Source of the DNA: Balaenoptera acutorostrata
Lineage: Eukaryota; Chordata; Mammalia; Artiodactyla; Balaenopteridae
Assembly: GCF_949987535.1 (NCBI RefSeq)
Contig: NC_080081.1
Span: forward strand, 66,919,603 to 66,983,602
Direction: 5' to 3'
DNA: 64,000 bases
Positions 23,582-35,500 of the stretch are shown here, piece after piece; positions within the stretch are counted from its first letter, which is position 1, and every line of letters begins with the position of its first letter. The position numbers and the translations under genes are program-made. Below the pieces are notes generated by a model. That model worked only from the letters and a program-made list of their open reading frames with translations. It searched no databases and was not told the DNA's origin.

Positions 23582-26500
23582 CTAGAAAACACAACTCTAG
23601 TCATTAGAAAATTAAAGCCTATGCCAACCTAAAAATTCATGACTCTTTGCAAGAGAAACTCATGGCAGAGATAATAATCATTTAACTTAGCCTGCAGAAT
23701 TCATATACTTAATATTTTACACGTGTAGTATGCGCAAGGCTTTGTATAAAGCACTCTATAAAATATGCTGTGCAACTCTTAAGGGAGCAAGTGGTGGTAA
23801 ATATTTGGTAAGCTATGACTTGTCAGAGTTGCAAAGAACTCCGGATCACACAGTCTAACTTACTCATTTAAAAGATGAGCGAATGACACAGATATAGAGC
23901 ATAAACTAGTGGTTACCAGTGGGAAGGGAGGGAGGGGCAATATAAGGGTAGGGGAGTGGGAGTACAAACTATTGGGTGTAAGACTACAAGGATGTATTGT
24001 ACAACATGGGGAATAGAGCCAATATTTTGTAATAACTGTAAATGGAGTGTAACCTTTTAAAAATTGTATAAAAATTAAATAATAAAAAATGAGTAAATGA
24101 GAATACGTAGCAGTTAAGTGACTTGCCTAATGTCACTGAATTAGTTAGTATCAGAGGCAGGACAAGAGCTCAGACCTTCTGAACCTCAAGAGTCTTTTCC
24201 AGTATGTCTTGCTGTGTATTTTACACATAAGGCCATAGAAAAGGTCAGTTTTTCTGCTTTTCCAGGGTTTGTGAAAAGAAGGCATTTTCTGATGGCTCTT
24301 TGAAGCCTTTAGGATTTAGAAGAGGTCAAGTGCCTTCAGAGTTAACATTAAAAACAAAAACAAAACAAATCATACTTTAACTTAACTTCCTGTTTGAAAA
24401 GATTCAGAAGAACAGACATGTTTTCTCAAGCATCCTTCTTTACGAGGAATAAAGATAACATATTTCTCCAGCCCATCCTGTTTGGACAATTCTCAGTAAA
24501 CATCCTAAAAGATGCACTTGCTCCCCCAAGGATTCACAATGTGGACACATCTCTGAATTTGTCTCATTTGTCTGCTCAGTGTTATGGTCTCCTGGGTCTC
24601 TTTCTACCTTCTATCTCTAGGTTAGGACTTTCTATCTTTGTTTATAAAGTATTTAAGAATAGAGATTCCATTACTCAGCCATAAAAAGAAATGAAATTGA
24701 GTTATCTGTAATGAGGTGGATGGACCTACAGTCTGTCATACAGAGTGAAGTAAGTCAGAAAGAGAAAAACAAATACCGTATGCTAACACATATATATGGA
24801 ATCTAAAAAAAAAAAATGGTTCTGAAGAACCTAGGGGCAGGACAGGAATAAAGACGCAGACGTAGAGAATGGACTTGAGGACATGGGGAGGGGGAAGGGT
24901 AAGCTGGGACGAAGTGAGAGAGTGGCATGAACTTATATATACTACCAAATGTAAAATAGATAGCTAGTGGGAAGCAGCCGCATAGCACAGGGAGATCAGC
25001 TCAGTGCTTTGTGTCCACCTAGAGGGGTGGGATAGGGAGGGTGGGAGGGAGATGCAAGAGGGAGGAGATATGGGGATATATGTATAGGTATAGCTGATTC
25101 ACTTTGTTATAAAGCAGCAACTAACACACCATTGTAAAGCAATCATACTCCAATAAAGATGTTAAAAAAAAAGTACAACCTGATTTAAAAAATAGGCAGA
25201 AGACCTGAGTAGACATTTTCCCAAAGAAGACATACAGATGGCCAAAAGGCACACGAAAAGATGCTCAACATCATTAATCATCAGAGAAATGCAAGTGAAA
25301 ACCACAATAAGCTGTCACCTCTCACTGGTCAGAATAGCTATCATGAAAAAGAACACAAATAACAAGTGCTGTGAGGATTTGAAGAAAAGGGAACCATTGT
25401 ATACTGTTGATGGGAATGTAAATTGGTGAAGCCACTGTGGAAAACAGTATAGAAGTTCCTCAAAAAACTAAAAATAGAACTACCATATGATCCAGCAATT
25501 CCACTCTTGGGTATATACCCAAAGAAAACAAACACATTTATTCTAGAAGATATATGCACCCCAATGTTCATAGCAGCACTATTTACAGTAGCCAAGATAT
25601 GGAAATAACCTAAGTGTCCATCAACAGATGAATGGGTAAAGAAGATGTGGTATATATATGTACAATGGAATACTACTCGTCCAGAAAAAGACTGAAATTT
25701 TGCCATTTGTAACAACATAGATGGACTTGGAGGGTATTATGCTCAGTAAAATAAGTCAGACAGAGAAAGACAAATACTGTATAATACCACTTATATGTGG
25801 AATCTAAAAAATAAAACAAACTAGTAAATATAAGAAAACAAACAGACTCACAGATATAGAGAACAAACTAGTGGTTACCAGTGGGGAGAGGAAAGCAGGG
25901 GAGGGACAAGATAGGAGTAGGGGTTTAAGAGGTACAAACTACCATGTATAAAATAAGTAAGCTACAAGACTATATTGTACAGCACAGGGAATATAGCCAA
26001 TATTTTATAATAACTATAAATGGAGTATAACCTTTAAAATTGTGACACTATGTTGTACCCCTGAAACTTTATTCTATTTCAAAATAAATTTCTTTATATT
26101 AAAAAAAAAAAAAAGAATAGAGATTCCTGGGCTGTGCACAATTGTTTCTCTGAGTCCAGCAGTTCACACAAGATCACTCTTATAAAGGTGGTCACAAAAA
26201 GTCAACCGAAAGGAGGTTTCGAACAATAAGAGCAGAGTTTCCAACCATCAGATTTAGATTTATATTCTGGACTGAATAAGGGTCTTCATTACACGTAGAC
26301 TTAAGATAACATGAATACATTAATAAACATAATAGCTAACATTTATGGAATGATCACTATGAGCCCAGGATGGTCTGGTGTGGTTTACGGGTGTTATTTT
26401 ACTCAAAGTTCACATTAACTCTATGCAATATGACAATTACTGCCTTCTATATGGGAGACATCTGAAGTGCTCAGATGTTAAGTAACTTGCATGTGGTTAC

Positions 26501-29500
26501 ACACCTATTGTAAGTGACCTTGTTATTGGCCCACCTGAAAGAGTGGTGTTGAGTCGACTTTAAAGCCATCGGATCCAGGCTGATTCACTAACAAGATAGC
26601 TTCAGGGTCATCCACTGCCAGTTTGGCATTAAACAGGACATTTCCGAAACTGGTGGCTTGTGTCTCTGGCTGAGCTTTGTCCTTTAGGCAATAAGGAAAA
26701 TGAGGATTGCTGTAGATAATGCCAACTTTTGCAAATGCAGAAAGTTTTCCTATTAGTTTTGTGCAAGTACCAATTACAGTAAGTCCCCTACATATGAACC
26801 TTCAAGTTGCAAACTTTCAAAGATGCAAACGTGCATTCGCGTGTCCAATCACGTAAATTAGTTCACGTCTCTGGGGTACATTGTCATGTGCGTGCATCCT
26901 CTACAAGTGGTTGTGCTTTTGTGTACTGTACAGTACTGTATAGAGTACAGTAATACAGTATCTTTATTTCAAGCCCAGGATGTCCAGAAACAAGCGTAAA
27001 AACAGCAGTGATGAAGCTGCTACAGTATAGCTGATTGTGTAAGCTGGGTACCTACGCTAACTTTGTTGGACTTACGAACAAATTGGACTTACGAATGCGC
27101 TTTTGGAACAGAACTCATTCATATGTAGGGGACTTACTGTACCATAAAATGCCACCGTTTGGTTTCATTTAAAAAGATGCTATTGTTTTAAAACAGAAGA
27201 CAGAAACAATTAGCTTTGAGTATCTACCCAGTTCATTGTTTGGGTCAAAGCACTTACGACAATTTTAAATCTATATAAGAGTGAAGGAGAGTCGGCCAAG
27301 CAACCATATTCTGCGTTCTTTGGATTATACTTGGGAACGTAGCCGTCAGCTCCGGTGCACAGGAACACCTTCTCGATGCTGCAGTAAAAGGAATCACCTA
27401 GGTTCTGGACAGGATCCACCATGACCCGACCATAAATTGTATCGCCTGAAACAGAGACGTGGAAATGTTATTTCTGTTAAGTGATAAGGTATGTCTATGT
27501 GACACTGCAAACAGTTTGTGACAATAATGACACTAGAAAGCATTTCCTTCTCTTCCTAATCTGGCATCAAATGTTGAAGACCTTTTTGCGTTAGCTTCAG
27601 GATCCGGTCCACTCCCAGGCCTCAGATGAGACCACTTTGCAGACGACCACAAGTACTGGAGATTTATTGACCCTCACATGCTCAGCCGGTAGTGGGAATA
27701 ACCTCAAGGCTTGGCCTATAATTTAACATTCATAACATCCCATTGTGGCTAAAGTCTAGTTTACATAAGTATATTAGTTGGCAAGATATAGGCAAATCAT
27801 TATAGAATAACACTAAAAAAGAAAAATCAATAAAACGTTGAATTAGATTTATTTGATTTTTAAACATTTTTTAAATTAAAAAAAATTTTACTGAAATATA
27901 GTTGATTTACAATGTTGTGTTAATTTCTGCTGTACAGCAAAGTGACTCAACTATACGTATATATATATATATTCTTTTTCATATTCTTTTCCATGATGGT
28001 TTATCACAGGATATTGAATATAGTTCCCTGTGCTCTACAGTAGGATCTTGTTGTTTATCCATTCTGTATATACTAGTTTGCATCTGCTAATCCCAAACTC
28101 TTAATCCTTCCCTCCCCAAGCCCAGCTTTATTTGATTTTGAAAGAGGGTTTAAGGAAACTCCCTGGTATTTCATCATCTCTTTCACAGCTACTACTGAAT
28201 ACCTACCATGTGTACTAGGTATTTTGCTAGGTTCTGGGAATATCCCACTAAACAAGACAGGCACAACCCTTGCCCATGAACTATATGTTCTCATGTAGCT
28301 GCAGTATTGGTGTGTATGCAAATTGAAAAAAACATTCAAGGAAAAAAATCCAGACTTGTTTCAAAAGTCATTTAGATAAGGGAAATAGAGGTTAACCTCC
28401 CCAGAATAAAAACCATCCTGTAACATATATCCAATTTCAGTGACCCCTCCGTGCCAAAATGATAAAGATCCAGTTATAATCTCAAAACCATACAGGAGGT
28501 TATAATTGTCCCCCTCAAACACAATCCCAATAAAGTAAAGGACAACAGATATAACGGCAAACAGATGAGCAGGCCTCTCGTTTGTAAAGTGATACCTTCT
28601 GCAAAGGCAACATCACTCTCCTGTCCAAATCCCATGGATCCATCAGACAGCCAGAGACTCTTCTTGGAGAGCAGGTACATTTGGGTGTTCAGGCTAAACT
28701 CAGCTGCCACTGGATCACTGACCTAAAACCAAGTGTAAAGGCCCTTTTATGTGTTGTTGGTGGTTCTGGTGGTGCACAAACACATTATTTGCAGATACAC
28801 ACATGCATTGTATGCTGACATAAAGAACGGTAAACACTGCACTGAAATTTTCATGTCCAGTCAAACCAACTTCTTAGGCAATTGTAACACTGACTTTGTC
28901 CTTCTTAAGAAGACAAAACTGCCAAGGTTAAATCATTTTTCGAATGGAACTAACTAGCATTGCTTGAGCTCATGTCCACTGGTTTACTGGAATGTATAAG
29001 GGACTTGTAAACAGTGGAAGGCCAACATTTAGTAAGAGTTCTTGGGCAAAAGATGCCATCACATTTCTTTTAATACATATTGGCAACTAGGTACTCTGAG
29101 GTGGCATGAACTACAGGATATTTATTCTCCTTGATGATCAAGAACAAGATGAAGAAGTACAGAACTCCAGGGAAAATTCTCAAATCTCCAAGGCAGCAAA
29201 CTCCAGGAGGAGATCAGATCCCATAAGAAAAGAAATAACCCTTGCATACTCTTAACCTGTGGATTTTATATACCGAACCAGCAACGGATAAAGGGCAATT
29301 CTTTCTTCTTTCCTTCCTCCCTTGTTCCCTTCCTGTCTGACTTCCTTTTTTTCTCAGCATGTGAGAATTGGAGTCATTGGGTGAGAAAAAAAATTTTTTT
29401 TTACTGATAAAAGTAAACTATGACTTTAACAAAGTGGGCTCCTACATGGGAAAAGAATTCTATGAGACACACCTGTTGGAATCGGATGTCAAGGTCAAAG

Positions 29501-32500
29501 GTGATAGGCTCTCTGGGGTTGCAGGTGACCGGCAGGCGGTACTCCTGATGTGATGGAGTGGTGCATGGCAGCAGCTTTACGGTATAGGTCCCCGAGTAGT
29601 CACGTACCTTTAAGGAGCAGAGAGGACATTCGTGTTTTTCATTTAAAAAATCTGAGATGTAATCAAACGCAGCAGCAAGGGAAAATGAAGAGCCTTAGTC
29701 ACTTACTGCAAAGTCAGATACAAAGCTCCATTGCTGGGCTGGCTGGTTATAGGTTGGTTCACTCCTTATGAGACGCAGGGAAAACATCAGACCTGGGTGA
29801 TCAACTGACATGATCATTGAGCTTGTGAAGGACGCTAGAAAAATGCCAAGAACAATAATGGTCTCGTGGTTAAAAGAGTGCATAACAGTTTGGAGTTTTC
29901 AAAGTGCCTTATGGTACCTTATTTGCATTTATTCTTATAATAAGCCTGCAAAGTAGCAGGGTCGGTATAATAATCCTCATTTCGCAGTTAAAGAAACTGG
30001 GCTGAGAGTGATTGTGTGACTCTCCCGGGATCACACAGCTGGGATGTGTGCCTTCTGATTCCTAATGCAGTGCTTTTTCCACTCTGTAATTCTGTCAAAA
30101 GATAATTGTACAGAAATGCTCAAATCGTTCAGGGCTACTTTCCAGGGAGGCACAGCCGTTCAATAAAGGCTGATGTGAATGCACTCATTATGCACTGAAG
30201 CTATGAACAGAACCTCAGACTATTTGCATCCACAGAGCCAGGCACTCCCAACTTATAAATGGAGTCTAATTTTAATTAGATTGCCTCAATCATAGCTAAA
30301 CAAAGATTCAGTTTAATAGAAAGGTGGACACGTGGAAGGGAACTGTAAAGGCCAGGAAATCCTCATTTTCCAGAACAGTCAATTACAATAAAGCAAAATG
30401 ATTCTTTTTGGTTCTGTATTTCAGAGCTCAGACTCACAAAAATACAGCAAACTGTCTTTCTCTTCCTGAATTTTCAGCCTTATTCTCTCCATCCGACCCA
30501 GAAAAAAGGACACAGAAGACAGTGCGTGAATTATTTCCCTCTTCCAATCTGACATGAGTTGGCACACCAGTAAAATGTGCAAACCAGTTTAGTAATGCGA
30601 AGTCAAATAAAAAATTATTTCTAATGAAATGAAATTTTTTAAAAAAGCTTAGACACGGGACGTTAGTGACTGCCACATTATTGATATTCACAGCACAATC
30701 CATCAAATTAGTAAAATTACATAGCTAATACTTATGATAATTAGTTAACATGTCTGAAACCAGTGTAATAGGAAAGTGGTACTTCTGTCTCCTTTTTAAA
30801 GGTTTCTTACAGTACCTAGAGAAGAGCTGTGCTCGCTGAACAAATGACCTAAAATTCAAATTTTTGGACAACACATTTGGAGAAGAGAATGGGAATGTTG
30901 TGGCTATGCTCTCAATCTAAAGGAAAACTCTTAAAATTAACTCAGTAGAGTTTTCTTTTCTTTCTTTTCTTTTCTTTCTTTCTTTTTTTGGCCACGCTGC
31001 GCGGCTTGCAGGATCTGAGTTGCCCGACCAGGGACTGAACCCAGGTCATGGCAGTGAAAGCGCGGAATCCTAACCACTAGGCCACCAGGGAACTCCAAGT
31101 AGACTTTTCTTTTAAATTTACTTTAACCATTTGGTATTTTCTCTAAAATTCTACAGTGATGATTTTGTAGCTTATAAGACGTAGCTGAGCAATGATCAAG
31201 CCCTCATGTAGATATTTGTACCTACATGATTTGTTGAAATTAAGGGCTTCAAAGCTCATAAGGAAGCATGCTGAAACATGTGCAAATATGGAACAACTAT
31301 ATCCTTGTTGTGTGGGGAGCGGCTCTTTAAGGGTAATGGGGCTTACCAGGATGTGACAGCACAAACAAGCCATGGAATTGAGCCTCTGTCTTGAAGTTCA
31401 CAACCAAACGCCCCTCTTCACCGATGCGCATGCTAGTTGGGTAGAGAGAACCTATGATGGGATGGGACACAAGAGTGGGAATGTTGGTGACCAAGGACTC
31501 CTAATGTCTGGGGTTTCTTCCAAAACCAAATTCAGGTTCCTCTCATCTTTAAGCATTCTAGCCAAAGGGTATTACCAGAAAAATTCTGAGTGATCAGAGG
31601 GGCAGAAATATTCTTGTTTTGTTTTGTTTTGTTTTCTAACAGGAAAAGCTGTCTAGAAGGCAGGCAGAATAGAATTAGGTCACATGAGTGAGGTCCATAT
31701 GAAATATACAGAGTGATTACAATAGGCCAAGATATTCCTTAAAGCTTTAGTCTATAGAAATTAAGCTGTAAATTGAGAGACAGGATGAGCTGGTCAAATT
31801 TTGAAGATTTGGACATGTAGGTGGAAACAGGTTTGTGCTCTCCAGAGTAATTCCAAATGTTATAGGCTTAATGAAAACTCCAAAACTTTCCCAAGAAATT
31901 TAGCGAGTTGACCAAAGTTGGCTACAGATAGAAGAAGGAAACATGAGATCCTTATGTAAAGCTGAGAACCAAGAGATGGATCTGCATTAAGATTCACTTA
32001 ATATACATTTCCTAAGGCAATATATGGAATTAAAACATTTGAAATGATCTAGAATGATTATTTAGGGTGATCATATTACCTTTCACATAGCTTTAAGGTA
32101 ATTTTAATCTGTTTAAGACAACACACTTTGAGATGGCCTATCAACAGTATTTTCCCTCTGGCTCATAAGAAGTAATGATGGTTAGACATGCATGGAACCT
32201 GAACAGCAGTACGTGCCTGAAAAGAAACAGCACTAATTCTACTAATGGATTAATTAGCTTCATGCTTGTGGACTTTGAATTATGATTCTGACATCAAGAC
32301 TGAAACAAAGTTATGCAGATGATTTTGGGGCCTAAATTGTAGTGGCTAAAGTATTATAGAATAATAGAATTTTAAAACTGAAAGAATATTAGAAGTCTAG
32401 TCTATCTTTCATAAGAAATTGACTGCCAAAGGTCAAGCAATATGTTTGAGATCACACAGTTAGTTTGCTATACACCCAGAACTGGAATCCAGGACACAAT

Positions 32501-35500
32501 TTATACTGGGCTTTAAAATGTATCTCCCATTTTCAGAAACAAAAATGTGTAACTTTTTCTCTTGGGTTTATTCCTTACTTTCAGTTGGAACTTTCCCTAT
32601 CCATTTTCTAAAATCTAGAGAGAGAGAGATTGTGTTGCGTAACACATGAATGATTAATCACCTTTAATGGACATTATATTTAACAGTCACGTATTATGTA
32701 AAATTTGATGCATTGATATAATTTAGTTAAAGAAGTTTTTCCATGACAGAAATGAAATTATTTTAAAATATTGACTATAAAAATAAAATACATTGAAAGG
32801 TGCTTCTATTATTTTTAGCTGCAGTAAAAATTTCTCTGAAGTCATTCAAATAGGTAAGAAAACTAGTTTTCCAAGTCTCTGTTAACTCACCTTGGAGTTC
32901 AGCTTCTGGGGGGCTGACAATTCCATCGGTCCACAAGATGGCAGTGTCATACACGAAAGTTAGACGAAGCTCCGACTTCAAGTCAAAATGCTGCCAGCCT
33001 CCCACCCCAACGGGGGAATGGAACACGTAGGAAACATACAGAGGGACTCGAAGAGTCACATAGGACTGCACTAGGTTTAGGACCTAAAACAATAAAATTA
33101 TATCTATCAACACGATTCAGTGTTGCTGATTAAACCAGCTTAATTTTGTGCAAGCCATTTTCTCCTTTCACTTATCTAAAGGTTTTGAGTTAATCACTGA
33201 GAAAAGGAAATGACAGCATTTATAACACTACTGTCTCCTTCACTTAATTTTGGAGCAATTAAATAGTTGTCACTCTACTACTTTCCTTTGCAGCAAAGGA
33301 GAGGCAGCAGAAATCTTTAAGCTAAAGTACATTATTTTGAGCATACTAAAACAGTGCTTTTTTTTTGTAGCAGCTTTATTAAGATATAGTTCATATACCA
33401 TGTAACTCACCTATTTCAAGCGGACAAATCAATGCTGTTTAATATATTCAGGGAGTTGTGCAACTTTCACCGCAATCACTTTTAGGACATTTTCATCACT
33501 TCCAAGAGAAATTCCATATCCATTAGCAGTCATCCCCTTATTCCATTCTCCCTCCTCAGTCCCTGGCAATCACTAGCCTACTTTCTGTCTCTAGGCATTT
33601 GCCTATTCTGAACATTTTATATAAATGGAATCACACAACATACGGTCTTTTGTGACAGGCTTCCTTCACTTAGCATAATGTTCTCAAGGTTCATCCATAG
33701 TGCAGCATGTTTCAATACTTTTATCACTGAATAGCATCCCACTGTACGCATATACCACATTTTATTTATCTATTCATCAGTTGATGAACATTTGGGTTAT
33801 TTCCAGCTTTTGCCTATTATGAATAACAGTGCCGTAAGTTATTTTTAAATTATTATATAGAGGAAGAGGAAATAAAGCAGGAAAGACCTGGAAGCAAACA
33901 TATTTAGTAGTGACATGTAACATTTAAGATTACATGTAATATTTAAGACGGCTCAAAAATAATTAGTTGACGTGTCTTCTTACAATTTATACTTTCTTCT
34001 TTTGTATTTTGCAGGTGGATTGGGGTCATGGAGGATAAACTAATAATTATTTATTGAGCATCTACCACTTTTCGGACATCGTGTTAGGTTCACAAATAAA
34101 GCTACTCAATATTTTCATTCTTCCCCATAGTTATATTTATATGTATGTGTGGATGATTGAATGAATGGATAGAGAGATGAAGGACAGAAAGCGAGAGAGA
34201 GGAAAGTTAAGACTCAAAGAAATAAAGCAAATTTCCCACAGAAATTTCTCACTTCCTTCTGGAGTAGCCCTGCCAATAATAGACCCCAGCCTTTGGCCCA
34301 TGCTTTTTCTACTCTTTCACACTTTATCATATTCCAAACAAAGCTGAGGGCGGTCTTAAGATCACCTAACAAAGGTTATCATCCTTAATTCTCAGAATAG
34401 CTCTGCAGAATAGCAGGGAAAATACAACTATCTTCTTTTACACAAGAGGAAACGGGCTTAGGTCAGATCATACCGCTTACAAGTTTGAGTCAGGTTTTCT
34501 GATAGGTCTATTTCTCCTTCCACCCTGAGGTGGCAACAGGAATCATACATGTGAGTTACTGAATAATTTAAAACATGATAGCTCTTATTTATCATTTTGT
34601 CATGGGGTTAAAAGTAAACTCAAATCACAAAATGACAACCTGAATCACCAACAAAAATATATCGAAAGAAAACCATCCACCAAGCAAATTATTTGATTCT
34701 CAGCTGTGTAGTAGCTAACACTCCTCATTATCTCCTAACGTGGCCAGCAGGAGAGGTGCCTTTGCATTGAAGTCCTTTGAGATAGCAGTTTCTAAGGGTA
34801 GCTATTCCTGCAGTCATTGAGAAATTGATCTTGAAGTGCAATTTTAACACCCTGACAGTGTAACGGAGAGTAATTGTCAATCCATATGCCACTGGTAATT
34901 AAGATGACTATTTCATCCTGTGATTTTAATAAACACTCATTAAAAAATAGGCTGTAGACATGGATTTCCAATTAAACTTTCTAGGTGCTAAAAATAATTT
35001 TGCCAACATGACATTCTATCCATCAGGTGTTACTGAGTGTGCTATTTTGGAGAGAACTATTAACATTCACATCCTAGGAACAAGTTACTTGGCTCCCTGA
35101 CTAATTCTTACTTGATTTCATTTGATTCTCCCGGTAACCTAGAGTTTGATCATTTCTGGACATGGAATCGGCATCTTACTGCATTTTCTTGTTCACCACA
35201 GCCAGGTCTTTTTGTCTGCTTAGAATCTCTGTCTAAAGGAATTGGAGCCCAAATGGGACTAGGTAGGTCACCCAGGTCACTTACCTGTTCGTTCCTGTAA
35301 AACTGAAGAACACAGTGCAATCAATCTAACCTCTACAGCGGTCCCCAACCTTTTTGGCACCACGGACCGGTTTCGTGGAAGACAGTTTTTCCTCGGAAGG
35401 AGGGGGGCGAGGGGGGATGGTTCCGGCGGTAATGCGAGCGATGGGGAGCGATGGGGAGCGATGGGGAGAAGCAGATGAAGCTTTGCTCGCTCGCCCCGCC

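Larger units (their letters stand above)
23582..26534 (-). other. FREM2 intron between exons 23 and 24
   Basis: Holds an L1 tail (23883-24095), a MIR (24105-24215), a two-part L1 insertion (24670-26112) and a MIR next to exon 23 (26318-26515). Confidence 0.85.
27446..28595 (-). other. FREM2 intron between exons 21 and 22
   Basis: Contains an antisense L1 tail (27880-28090) and an ancient repeat at 28195-28310; otherwise no recognised element. Confidence 0.8.
29835..31346 (-). other. FREM2 intron between exons 18 and 19
   Basis: Holds a MIR fragment (29925-30090) and a SINE with a TTTC-expanded tail (30960-31097). Confidence 0.8.

Noticed and set aside
25238..25718. Open frames of 63 and 125 codons
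   Set aside because: The plus frame is the end of L1 ORF2 and the minus frame is antisense to L1; neither is a host gene.
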